Assembly (NCBI GenBank): GCA_037957365.1
Contig: JARHVA010003637.1
Location: 1,241,001-1,305,000 of the forward strand
Length of the DNA stretch: 64,000 bases
Source: Torreya grandis
Lineage: Eukaryota; Streptophyta; Pinopsida; Cupressales; Taxaceae
Reading direction: 5' to 3'
The position numbers and the translations under genes are program-made. The notes under the pieces were generated by a model. The model did no database searches. It was not told the origin of the DNA and saw nothing but the letters and a program-made list of their open reading frames with translations. Shown one piece after another: positions 23,990 to 35,869 of the stretch. Each line of letters opens with the position of its first letter. The stretch's first letter is position 1.

Positions 23990-24330
23990 CTATCTGAGCA
24001 TTTGGAAAGAAAATTGATAATTGTTTAGTCAATTTTGGAGCTTTAGCCATGGTAATGACTACTTTAATTTGTCAAAAGTTAGGTTCAACTCCAAACCCAT
24101 AAAATAGCATAGTTTTATAGATCAATAAGATGGTGGTCCCTATAATAAGAGATTTTAATGATTTATGCATCTAAATAACATCTAAACCATGAGCATAAAT
24201 TACAATTAGCATATTGGTAGTGGATATTCTAAATGTATATATACTCCTCAATATAGACTGGTCTAAAATGTTGAATAGATATGTAGCAATAGACCTATCT
24301 CACATTTGGTTACCATGAAGAGGTATCCTA
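23990..24330 (+). pseudogene. Element H: aspartic protease remnant
   Basis: Read through stops, the frame gives CLVNFGALAMVMTTLICQKL, then VVPIIRDFNDLCI, ISILVVDILNVYILLNIDWS and finally LSHIWLP. The order fits a Ty3/gypsy protease (active-site loop, Q-K-L helix, hydrophobic strands, LLGRDW-type end, SHLWLP). The catalytic Asp of D-S/T-G-A is replaced by Asn (VNFGA), as expected from G-to-A change. Confidence 0.65.
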
Positions 24331-24489
24331 GTCCAAATTTGAATTGATCAAGAGCTAAGAATGAATCACTAATTACTGAATATAATAAATGGAATGAAGA
24401 ATTAAGTGATAAATATCCTAACCTTGGTATCTATACCTTTATTACAAATCATGAGGTTCAAGAATTAGAAGTCTATGGATCTTCCTAGT

Positions 24490-24800
24490 TGTAGAATTTC
24501 CACTTTGATGACACAAGATCCAATCAAGAATCAAGTCTTAGTATTGAATTGGTGGACCCAAAAGGCAATAAATACTTGGAAACATACATATTATAGTTCC
24601 CTTGCACCAATAATAGATCAGAATATGAGGCATTAATATTGGGATTGTATTTTTATCTCAAAAATAATGTCAAATAATTGTTGGGTGGTTAGTTAGGAAG
24701 GCACATAAATTTTTATCAAATTGGTCAATTAACTTATGAAAGCACACATAATTATATCAAGATAGCTGATATAGTTATCACATAACATAGAATGGTATCG
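24490..24800 (+). pseudogene. Element H: RNase H remnant
   Basis: One frame reads FHFDDTRSNQESSLSIELVD, then PKGNKYLETYIL and PCTNNRSEYEALILGLYF. This is the RNase H of plant Ty3/gypsy elements, with the conserved CTNN..EYEALI helix and its Glu kept. The expected RT between protease and RNase H is absent: only about 160 bases separate them. Element H therefore carries a large internal deletion. No integrase is recognised downstream. Confidence 0.7.
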
Positions 24801-25284
24801 AGATGCATAGTATATTCTAAAATTAAATAAGTTATAATTTAACTCAGTAGCAAAATTAGAGTATGGAGGTATAACTAAGGTAGGTTAGACTTGTAGGCTC
24901 ATAAATATATTGATCATAAGTGTAAATAGTTAACATGGCCTAATGGTCACTAACTATATAGGATTCCATTGTCCCTTAGCAACACTACCCCATTTTTGAG
25001 GTATGTCAAGAGTAACTTCCCAAGGATAACCACTTATTGGTGTACTACAAAATCAAATTATTAAAAGGCTTACTAAAAGATAAAAAAATCATAGGTTTTT
25101 TTCACTATACCATGAGTTACATGGAAACTAAAGTATATATATAGTGTTTTTCTAATGTCTTGAGTATATTGGTAGTACCCTTCACACCATGACTTATGTA
25201 AAACCAATGACTATTTTTTCCATAATGATAGCTTCTATGAGTTTTAAAACTACCAAAACACCATTATAAGAGAAAAAATAAAAT

Positions 25285-25286
<2 letters not shown>

Positions 25287-25354
<68 letters not shown>
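25287..25354. repeat. (TA)n microsatellite
   Basis: About 68 bases of alternating A and T. Confidence 0.97.
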
Positions 25355-25357
<3 letters not shown>

Positions 25358-25417
25358 TCAAATATAAAGTAAAATTTACAAAATTGAATTAAATGAACAT
25401 TCATAATTGTATCATGT

Positions 25418-25645
25418 TTGGCGGATATAGACAAAATCATAAATTGGACAAATAGAACTATATTGGGCTAGCCAATACAATTACAAACAAATATATAATT
25501 TTATCAAGCTAACCGATACAATATAGAAACACACATAAGAATATTGGGTCAGTTGATATTATTAGAAAAAATGGGAAATGGTATCAGGGTTGCCAATACA
25601 GTTATTAAAATTAATAAACAACATTAGGTTGGCTGATATAATTGG
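25418..25645. repeat. Degenerate tandem repeat, unit about 40 bp
   Basis: A core like GGCTAGCCGATACAATTA recurs about every 40 bases at 25419, 25463, 25505, 25545, 25585 and 25627: TTGGCGGATATAGA, GGGCTAGCCAATACAATTA, AAGCTAACCGATACAATAT, GGGTCAGTTGATATTATTA, AGGGTTGCCAATACAGTTA, AGGTTGGCTGATATAATTG. Related single motifs occur near 26610-26690 and 26765. Confidence 0.6.
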
Positions 25646-27479
25646 ACTAAAAGATATATGGTGATTTTGATGATGTCAAAAATAATATAAAAGGACAAAC
25701 TTGAAAATGATCTAACGAAAGGTGAGATGATTCACATAACATTAACTAGAATGTATGCATGGGCTATGATGACCTATAACTATCCTTTTTTCTTCAAATA
25801 ATAGAAAACTTAAATAATATTCATCATATAGAGCCTAAATATACTTGTACAAGTGGGTATAAACCAGTGATATCCATAGATCCAACAAAGGGTAACCTAA
25901 TACTCAAATTTTAGGATGAAAGGGTTTCAAATCCTAATCCTATGACATAAGGATATAAATCTCACTAGACCTCAAAAAAGGTTAATGACTGTAATTATGA
26001 CTATAAATATGTAAGTAAATGATTACAAATGGGATACAAGTAAATTAAATGATCGATAAGTGATTGTAAATAAGGTAAGGTGAAACGGTCAACCAAATAG
26101 GGGTATATGCAACCTAAGGTGATAAATAGAAAGCCTAAGTAACCCTATATATATACCAACTTATTTGAATAAATAAGAGCCTAAGAAAGGATACACACAT
26201 GCATCCACAAAGTAATAAACAACATCTAATATTCTAAGTAAAAGAAAGAGTATATGGATAGAAATAATTACCTTGGGTAAACATATCAATGCCTTAATCT
26301 CCCCCTTGGCTCAAGTGTAACTTTATAAGAGATTTTTTACATTGAACACCTCAATGGTTGGGTGAAGACCTATATATCCTTAGTTAGGAACTCCTAATGA
26401 CTCCTCCTATTGAGGTTTAATGACACCATATGTCAAGATCTCCAAGATATTATTATAAACCATTAACTCTCCCAAATAGTTCATTAGGTAAAAAAATGTG
26501 AGTGAAAGAAGAGATTATGAATGTGATGTGTCTTATTAGTAATGAAATACAACCCTTATATAAGTTTTCAATACCTAAAACCAACCCTTAACTCTAAGTT
26601 AATGGTATTTGCCAAGCCAAAATAGTTGAGACATGTCGACTACCATAGTATAGTATTGGTCAAGCTAATATAGTAAAAATATAAAAAAAACACACTTAAA
26701 AATGTTTTGTGATGGTTTATATAGTACAAGGGATACAAAGGTATAAAATATATGGTGTTAGTGAGGCCAATATCATAGGATATAGGGAAGCTAGTAAATT
26801 TGGATGGGAAGTAGATAAATAGAGACTTGGAGGAGGTTAGACTAATAATTTCAAGGATATGTATGCATCAGTAAAGTGATAAACTAAAAATATTGGGTGT
26901 ATATAAAATCAAACAATTAAGATAAAGGTAATTATAAATTATACAAATAAAGGTTACATAAGGAATAATTGGAAAAGTATAAATTACAATAACATAAGTT
27001 GAAAAAGGTAACAAAAATTGAATAACAAAGTGTACTTATGAAAGTGGAAGCTAAGAAATTAGAATTTTCTAAGCAAGAGTTTCTTGAGAAAGAAGTTCAA
27101 AAGCAAGAAAATATAGTGATAACAATTTATTCTAATAAGTTTCATGGGATGATATGTAATTATTATATAACCATAGTTGTGGTAATGATACTAAGGACAA
27201 GGAACTTATTGAAAAGTAAAATAAGTCTACTAAATTAATTCCACAATATGGTGTGGTTGGTTATGTGTATCCTATTATAGATAGAGAATATGATTGGAAC
27301 ATGTCTAAAATTCAGGATGAATATGGAAATATAATCTGAGTATGAAATATATGATATTGGACATAAATATGAGAATCTTCTTGATATAATCTTTGGCTTG
27401 TATGATCATAATTTATTATACATAGTTTTGTGATGTTTTCTTATTTGTAAAATTTATCTATATTTCTATCTTTATGTAC

Positions 27480-27484
27480 ATATG
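27480..27484 (+). other. E2 target-site duplication, left copy
   Basis: ATATG directly before the 5' LTR; identical to 46104-46108. Confidence 0.85.
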
Positions 27485-28633
27485 TGTAGACATATAATTC
27501 CTATCATTATTTTTCTTCAATTGTCAATCTAATCAATATCCTGTGATAATGCACAATCTAGGCCAAAATCACTAAAATGTCCTAAATCATTTGAACATGT
27601 CAAATATAGGTCTTGATTTAGGAAAATGTATCCCTTAATGGGGCAATGCATTTCATGTGATTATTATCTTTTTTTAAATCACTTTGATTCAAATTGAACC
27701 ATGTAAAATGACATCCTAGACCATTTAATTCTTCTAATTCGATATCACATGTCACGTGCATGTGTTATTTCATATCCATAAAGCCCTAACTAGGGTATTT
27801 TTCTTTATGTAATTGACACATTCTTCTAATTATACTTTAGTCAAATTACAACTCAATACAGTGACATTTTTGACCAAGTTGATTAAGAATGCAACATATT
27901 TCCAAATAATTACATAAAATTACTCAAAACCACTTAAGCAAACTAAACCAAATAAAGATCCTAAGTGAAAATTCCATGAAAGTTGATGAATATCTATTTA
28001 TTAGAAATTCATTATTAAAATATGCATCATCCCATGACATTATCAATGGGGTGGTATCCATAGATCATTAATGGCATAAATATTAGGATTAAGCCCTCCC
28101 ATGCCTCATCAATTCCCCATTATTCCAAATATTAATGGGCATATTTATGTTTTTTCCCTCTAAAATTGAATCATTTTATGGCCACACATCTTAATCTCAA
28201 TATGGATGGTCATGGTTAATCTTGAACATTTTTAAAAAGTTATAAATAAGTGAGCCAAAGCCACCATATTTAATATTGAATTGTGTAATGTTATTATATA
28301 GAATTAGCTTTAAAAAGATTCACATATTTGCATAAATTGATCAATCTTGTGAGACTAATCCATTTTTAAACTAGGAAATGATGGAGTAACATGCTACTCT
28401 TCATTAACACATATTTGTAGCACCAAATTCAAGGAAAAATGTGCTTCTTGGATGATATTGGAAGGAGGGACATTATTTAGAAGGTTTGATGTATTCCTTT
28501 CATAAATATCCCTTATAATTTATTAGTAACACCCCATGAGGGAGTAAGCTTGATTTTTTATCTCTATATGCTTCTTTATAGTTGTTTTCATGACTAACAC
28601 ATGGACTAATGCATCTCATAATCTTAATCTACA
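27485..28633 (+). repeat. E2 5' LTR
   Basis: It begins TGTAGACATATAATTCC and ends TTAATCTACA, and matches 44954-46103 throughout. A TATA box (TATAAATA) lies at 28241-28248, at the same place as 45710-45717 in the 3' copy. Confidence 0.93.
28241..28248 (+). promoter_or_regulatory. Probable TATA box of the E2 5' LTR
   Basis: TATAAATA is conserved in both LTR copies, in an otherwise diverged neighbourhood, about 390 bases before the LTR end. It would drive the element RNA. Confidence 0.55.
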
Positions 28634-28636
28634 TTT

Positions 28637-28655
28637 TAGCATGCCTAGTGGGACT
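28637..28655 (+). other. E2 primer-binding-like site
   Basis: TAGCATGCCTAGTGGGACT lies three bases after the 5' LTR. Its first G appears mutated to A (TGG to TAG). It is the same site as in E0 and E1. Confidence 0.65.
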
Positions 28656-31180
28656 CTCAACTAACAGAAGGATTTATACTTTCTAATTTTTCATTTATAC
28701 TCTCTTTGGAGGATATTTTTCACTTCTTTTTATTGCATTTTACATTTCTATGAATTCTAAGAAAAATGAAGGAACAAGCTTGTAAAATGGTAGGATTGCT
28801 CTAAAAGTTGACAAGATCGACCTAAACATCAACAAGAATGCCTTATATAATATCATAAATGCATCCATGAATGGAGGAATCAATTTATTTGCTCTTTTCT
28901 TGCTTGTGTGTTTTACAATATTGATAAGATCACACTATACATCGACATGATTGCATTGTGGATCAATGAGATCATACTATGGATTGGTAGCATCATACTG
29001 TGGAATGGCAAGATCATCCTATAATAGAAAATAATAGGTGATGGTTGTTTCTTTTTAACATATTTTATCATTTTAAAATAAATTTCCTATATTTGGTGGG
29101 AATGCCCTAATAATCAATCATATTACCCTATCAATTGACAAGATCATAAATCAGTGTCTTATTTATTTCTATATTTTAGCAAGATCGATCTATAGAATGG
29201 AAAGAATTCATGATGGAATAGTGAGATCACTCTATCGAATGATGAGATTGACCTACGCAATAAAATAGAGACTTAAAATAGCAAGATATAAAATTTTCTA
29301 ACAATTTCACACTCTATTTTTAGAATTATAACAACTTGTTTGTAGGATTTAAGTCACTTAGTCTCCATTTCACACAAATCAAAGGCAAAATTAAATTGAA
29401 TGTTTCATTTTGGTGTCATAAAATGAACTCTCACATTAGTTGAATACTCTTAAGATTTCCTTTTTATTCTTATTTATTAAAGTGTGTGTTTTAAGTAAGA
29501 TGAGTGTTTCATGTATGCTCTCCCCCCGTCCTCTTTAGGGAATTTAGGTGACCAAAAGTGCTCATTTTTTACATTTGGTTCCTTGTCCAAAGGTTTTAAA
29601 ATAAAGTTATTAAGTCCCTCCCCAAATCCATATGGTTTGGGTGATCCTAGAACAACCATAAATTATTTTCACTTGTCTTTATTTTTATGCACTTTGGCTT
29701 GTGAGTGGGAGTTCATCTCCTCCTCACAGGTTATCTAAGGAAGAAATGACCTAAGAACTCATCTCCTAAAATAATTTAAACACCACTGCATGGAGGGGTA
29801 TATAAATTTAGGGTGACCCACTATAATTCCTATTTTGAGTGGTTAAAATAAGCTTCATTAGTGCTACTCAACCTTGAATGATAGGGGTAACTAAGACATT
29901 ATACTACACTAAGTAACTGATGGATGCAGTGATTGTGAAAATGATAATACATTTTCAAAAAATTCTAGTTGATGTGGATCCAATTGATCTGAACATGTCT
30001 AGTGTTACCTATACTTGGGACCATCTAAATGCATTAAAATTTAGTTTTAGATAAACCCCACTTGTCATGGATATATTATTAATGCAGGGCAAGTACCCTG
30101 AAGTTCCATATCACCATAAAAACTCTTAAGAGAAGAGGGGCATAAAAACACTATTTTTCATGTGATTTTATTTTGTGTATTAGCAATTAAAATCCTCTCA
30201 AGAGTATGTATATAGATGAAATTTGATAGTATCATTAAACCTTGCCATTTTTAGGATTTAAGACATTATACGTAGGTGTCTTTATCATTTTATCCTTTAC
30301 TTTCATGGTCTTTTTACATTTAAAACTATTTGTGTGAATTCCAAAACATGTCGAGAAACCAAACACTCTTTTTACACCATTCTATTTGAAAAGATAGGTG
30401 TTATGCTGACCAAATTTAAATCACTTCTTGTCTTGTTCAAAATCTTCATTCAAAATATTGTGTTTATATTATCTGAACAATGTTCTTATGATGTCCATTC
30501 AAGTCTAGACCATTTTCCCAATTTGAAAATTATCAAAGTCCATTTTTATCTAAATTTAAAATCTCACATTTCTAAGTTATGATCCAAGGTGCTACCAATT
30601 TACCTTTTGTAGTTGGTTTGGATAACTTGGGTACAGTTTCCCATTTGGATTGAAGGCCATTACATAGACTCATCATCATTTTATTATCATTATGGACTTA
30701 GGTTATCTTATGTTTGATCATGCTCTAAGTTATTAGACTATTATACATCTTGTTGCCACATGGCACCATTGTGTTTCCAATTTAGTTTTTGATTTATACT
30801 TGGGATTTCTTGTGTTAATTCACATTTTGAGATTTTTCATTCACATTTTTATCTTCCTAATCAGAATGACCTTATAATTTTCTAGTCATAACTCCTTGTA
30901 GTTGTATCTAAATTTTTTATAGCATTGACATATTTTTGACCTAAGATTATTATGATTTTGACCCATTAAGGTAGAGTAAATTCATAACCACTTTATTCTA
31001 TTTATGTGGTACTATGCCACTTCCTTTCATTATAGTCTCATCTTAATTTGTATTTTATTTGAAGAAATATAAACACCCTTTTTAAAATGTTTGTAAAACA
31101 CATTTCATATCTTAACAAACATAGAAAACCCTCTTCCAAACATGACACAAAGGTATACTCACAGTGGGGTCTCTTATGAC
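28656..31180 (+). other. E2 leader, about 2.5 kb
   Basis: No domain is recognised. The region contains the 21-bp repeat array at 28815-29265. The open frames at 29511-29738 and 30334-30582 are not recognised and look accidental. A long leader is usual in Ogre-like elements. Confidence 0.55.
28815..29265 (+). repeat. Array of degenerate 21-22-bp repeats in the E2 leader
   Basis: Consecutive units at 28923-29027 read GATAAGATCACACTATACATC, GACATGATTGCATTGTGGAT, ATGAGATCATACTATGGATTG, GTAGCATCATACTGTGGAATG and GCAAGATCATCCTATAATAG. More copies occur at 28815, 29137, 29178 and 29219-29262 (for example GAGATCACTCTATCGAATG). The shared core is AAGATCA..CTAT.GAATG. The repeats were probably continuous before decay. 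Confidence 0.7.
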
Positions 31181-33250
31181 CATAGTTATGAGAAAAAGCA
31201 TTTTTATGATGGATAGGAGAACTCCATTGTGTTCAAAGATATCCAAATAACCTTAGGGTCTAAATAAGATTATTATGAACATCAACCCTTAAAATACAAA
31301 TATGAATCCCTCTTAAGGTTGATAGAATTAGGTGTTGGGTTGCCATCAGATTTATTGATGGAATAATTACACACATGTTAGGGTATAAGATCAAAATCAA
31401 GATAAATATCTCACTTGCATCACAAAATCCAATATTCCTTCTTCTAGCGAGGGAAAAGAAAAACTTGTATACTCCTAATGATCAAGATATTGCTACCAAT
31501 ATGAAGAAAATCATTCAATGATACATAAAAAATCTTATCACATATTTAAAAAACTCTTTGGTTACAACTTCGATCAACAATAATGCTTCTAAAGAACAAT
31601 CGAATGTGACATATTAGGCATAACATACCCTAGTTAAGCCTACATCTATGATAAATCCTAGAACTTTAGATAGACAAAACAAACCTAGAGATTATTCACA
31701 ACATGTCTCACCAGACATGGAACATATGTTCTTCAATCGCCAAGAGGCTCTTATCACTTCCCAAAACTAAGGGATAAAAAATTCAATGTATATTGGGGGT
31801 GTTGTTCAAAATTCTTTGACAATTTATTCCCAACCATCACATCCTTTGGTAAATTGACTACAAACTCCTCAAAACCAAAAATATACTTATAGTTCATAGT
31901 GATAGATTTCAAGAAATGTTTATCAACCATCTAGGAATCAATGACTGACCTATTCAACTCAAAGAGTGAACCAAAACAAAAATTTTGATCATAGGGTTTA
32001 TATCCCTAAAAAACAATCAAAGAGGGATACATACCACCCTAAAACATTTATATTCCACTTACAAATGCACCAAACATGTAGGAGTGAAATTCAATTAAGA
32101 AAAAAGTGTCAAGACTAGAGATGGGAAACCAAGTGAATAAGTATAAGTTTTCCAAGTTATGTCCATATGTATTTAAGTTATTTATTCTCCAAATCCCCTT
32201 TCTACCTCATTTAAAATTACCTAAATTTGATAAATATAAATGAAAGGGTGACCCTTTAGAACATATCCAATCATTTTCTATACTATGCTAAGAGGTAGCC
32301 TATAGCAGTGTTTATTTGCTTTGATTATTTCCATGTAGTTTGGTTGGATAACCTTTGGATTAGATCCTAAAATTACCTAAGGGATTTATATTAGATTATA
32401 ATGATTTATCTATGAAAATTTTCAACTGATTTTCTTTTAACATTGAGCATTAATTAATAGTGGTTGACTTGTGTAGACACAAACAACGGGAAGGATAAAA
32501 CTTTGCAACATACCTATAGTGATGGAAAGAATTATATGGTCACTTTCAACACAAATTTTTAGATAAACAATTGGGTGATATTTTTTCATAAAACCTACAC
32601 CTTGAGGTGGCTCATAATTTATGACTCGCTTGTGTAAACACATTTGAGGAGATTATAGACAAGGGTGTGCACATTAATAAGGTGATCATTGCTAAGGGCC
32701 TTATAAATATTTATTCACATGGAAAAATGTATAATCAGACCCAATCACCTATTCAATTAGTTACCATAGAAAACCTAAAGGGTTTTAAAAAAATAAGAAC
32801 ATGATGGCAAATAGAGTGATAGAATCTAGACATGTGTAAATAATACAGGCTCCACTAACTCCAAATATAAAACTAGCCCCAAATCCACCAACCACATTAT
32901 AAATGGATCTTCCATGAAGGGAGTTAAATAAATATAGGGTATTTAGCAAATTGGGAGAGTTTATTGAGTCCATTTTCTAAAAACTATTAGTAGCCAATAT
33001 GATTGCATGGCTTATACCATGGTCATTCCCTGAAGATCAACCCAAACCCAATTGGTATTGTGAAGATGATTTTTGTAATTTACATCACACTCTCATCCAT
33101 GTCATTTTTTGATTTGTTCAATTGAAGCATCTTATAGAGTATTTGATCAAAAGTGGTGAAATTAAAGTAAAACACATGATAAAAAACACTAATCAGTATA
33201 TGGGCATTTTCAAGGATCTATTTCCTAAACACAATCATTAGTCAATAAGG
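31180..33250 (+). pseudogene. gag: E2: gag
   Basis: The N-terminal part (31180-32100) is poorly conserved. The core at about 32190-32650 gives LPKFDKYK, GDPLEHIQSFSMLC, VYLL, FPCSLVG, PKGFILDYNDLSMKFFN, then DLCRHKQREG and NFATYL..WKELYGHF. This is the Retrotrans_gag pattern ending in the DL...KQ..GE.F..Y..RW block. A C-terminal Cys/His module follows at about 33050-33230: PNWYCEDDFCNLHHTLIH, then HLIEYLIKSGEIKV. Several stops and frame changes are present. The protein would form the particle and package RNA. Confidence 0.75.
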
Positions 33251-33699
33251 AAAAATTAGAATCAAGCTCAAGGTCAATGTCAACAAGCACACAACCAAAA
33301 TCATAATCATCATGATCATAATTAGGATCATAATACCCATGCCAATAACCTGGGTTACAATAACATGCCATATGATTACAATATAATTTTGTAACATATT
33401 TTTGCAAATCATGTTACCATATCATAATCAAAGATCATGAACCATCAAATGCTTATTGAACTATTAGACCCCCATTAGAGGGTTAACACCCTCTTCCTTA
33501 AGTAACACTACATTAGGATTAAGAAATTACATTATGCCTTGGTTTATACATGTTACTATATTTAGACCCCCTTATTTTAATTATAATGACTCTTTGGTGA
33601 CTCAAATTGCACAAATACAATTATATGCTCATGATTCACCATCTAAGGCCTTTTGCCTTTTTATTTTAATTATAATGTCTCCTAGATGATTCTAGATTA

Positions 33700-34025
33700 T
33701 GCAATCACAAGTCAACCTTGAGGTCCCTTTACCCTCTTTCAACCCTAAACCAAAACTAAACACTGTACCATCCAAGGCTAAAACCTCTTGTGATTTTGTT
33801 AAAAATATGTATATCATCTTAGACCAACTAATTAAAACCCCTACATAAATTTTTATCTTAAATCTTTTGCATGCATCAAAAGTCTACTAAACTATTTTAG
33901 ATGACTTCTTTTAATAGTCCATTGTTCCCCATGACATTAACCCTGAACAATTACAAACACTTATAGGTAATTTATCTCCTTTTTTAAAAATTACATTTGA
34001 CCAAAGAGATATGTCTACTCTTGGT
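33700..34025 (+). other. E2: spacer between gag and protease
   Basis: Broken polar frames with no recognised motif. This is the usual variable linker of the polyprotein. Confidence 0.4.
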
Positions 34026-34029
34026 CCTA

Positions 34030-34505
34030 TCCATAATAATCCCTTGTATATTGAGGTCATTATTGAAAATCATAAAATCAAGTGGGTTCTTAGAGAAAAT
34101 GGTTTAGGATTTAACATAGTGTCACTCAAGTTAATATAATGATTAGGTTATAATGTCAAGGACATCCAGCCTAAAAAAATCATGATCAAGGCATACGATA
34201 ATGCTAAAAGGGAATATTCTCAAACTATTTGTTTGCTAATCATAGTTGGGTCTGTATCCCATCATACTTTATACCATATCATGGGAATTAAATTTTCATA
34301 TAATATAATATTTGGTCATCTTTGGATCCATGAAGTATAGGCTACCATATCCACCTTGAACCATTTTCTCAAGTTCCCTTATGATGGGATTGAATTTACC
34401 ATTCCTACTAATTTACAACCCTACCAATATTGCAAACACCTAGATGATAAATTTTACAATTATAACTATTACACTAGTTTTGAATTCATAGAGAAAAAGG
34501 ACAAA
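34030..34505 (+). pseudogene. E2: aspartic protease remnant
   Basis: The frame runs almost open: LGPIHNNPLYIEVIIENHKI, WVLRENGLGFNIVSLKLI, LGYNVKDIQP, TICLLIIVGSVSHHTLYHI, IIFGHLWIHEV and STLNHFLKFPYDGIEFTI. It is a Tat-type protease, with the V.ID.G.S.NI active-site region, a hydrophobic flap and LG..WIH..... STLH..LKF. At the active site RENG stands where D-N/S-G is usual, so the catalytic Asp is lost. Confidence 0.7.
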
Positions 34506-35860
34506 TAAATAATTTTTCAACCACCCAAGTCTAATTATATCAACCCAAGTGACCTTGCTTCTACTTTAATTGATCGATTCCCTGCAAAACTTGCACAATG
34601 GGTCACTATTGAGGATGTAAGCATATCCACATACCATCTGAAAGATGCCTTCCACATTGCCAAGTTGCCCAAATCTCCTAAATATTTTGACAAACCCAAA
34701 CCTTCTAAAATTCCTTTCATACCCAACATGATTTGGTAAAATAAGAAAGACATGCAAAAACCACCAATGGTATTTATACAGACAACTTCACCAAATTAGG
34801 ATTAGGAGGATTTTACTAAAAAACATAGTTATATTATGATGGCCTTGTTGATTGTTTTAAAAATATTAATTACCCTATCCCTAATCATATTATTTACAAG
34901 TTTTATTATACAGGTAAAGGCCTCAATCCATGAGAGTAAATAATCCTAGAACTATTATCAACTAGTAAACCTAATATGAGTCAAGTTCTTAGATTTATAC
35001 CACCTAGGGGTAACCTCATGCATTTTGATAGTGATCATTCTGAATCAACTAACAAAGAGACTCTTGGTAGTGACATAGCATCCCATTATATCATTTATGA
35101 TGAACTTGATAACATTAACCTATTTGATTCTAACTCCATTATGACTATCACATTCCATTTCCTTCTTTGCCTTTTCCATCTTGACCTCATTGATTGGGAC
35201 CAATAAAATTATATTATACCTTTAAAAAAATTAAAATGAATAATATATTATCGAGTACATGGGTCTTAAAGTCAAATTTCCAATTGGTGATCATAAGCAA
35301 GGCTTTAACTTCTCTTTTGACTCTTCCACCTACTTTAGAGAGCAGTTAAAATTTCTTAGTCACGTAAAAGATAAAACATTGAGATATTTGGGTAAAAACC
35401 TCTTTGAGTCACTTTTTGATTAGGTAAATAGTAAATAAAAATATAATCCATTGATTAAAAACCTATTTCAAGCACTCTTGGATGGGGATGTTTGCTCATC
35501 TTCTAAGGACATGCAATGTCCACCAAGTCCTACATCTATAACCAGTGTCAATATCACATCATAACAACATAAAGTCTTTGAGTGTCTTTATCTTAACTTT
35601 CTAAATATATTTGCTATTTTTCCACTACCTAAATTGGTAAAATCATATTCATCTCATTATTCACAGCTTTGGGAAGAACAACTAGAAGCTAAAGTGGAAG
35701 AAGAGGAATAGGATCAAACACTAGCCACTATTTTAGAATATGGTTCCATACTCCTCATAGAAAACACCACTAAAGTGAACCTAGGAACTTATTATGATCC
35801 CAAAATTATTTATGTTGAATCATCCATCACTGATGAGGAGTGTGACTACATGTCACCATT
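34506..35860 (+). pseudogene. E2: protease-RT linker
   Basis: Partly open sequence links protease to RT. It includes an open frame at 34976-35206 (SQVLRFIPPRGNLMHF and an acidic, Ser/Asn-rich stretch). On the + strand at about 34575-34720 it reads FPAKLAQWVTIEDVSISTYH and LKDAFHIAKLPKSP. It matches the long, poorly conserved linker of Tat-lineage Pol in position only. Minus-strand frames at 34535-34757 are shadows. Confidence 0.5.
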
Positions 35861-35869
35861 TTGAGGGAT

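Larger units (their letters stand above)
24800..27484. other. Gene-free stretch between element H and E2
   Basis: No domain is recognised. The first few hundred bases may be the remaining tail of H. The region holds a TA microsatellite and a degenerate ~40-bp repeat. An open frame at 27038-27238 is Lys/Glu-rich at its start, then hydrophobic, and is not recognised. Confidence 0.5.

Noticed and set aside
28923..29265. Possible CRISPR-like array in the E2 leader
   Set aside because: The units are directly adjacent and degenerate, with no unique spacers, and this is plant DNA with LTR elements.
34535..34757. Two overlapping minus-strand frames in E2
   Set aside because: They are shadows of the + strand protease-RT linker.
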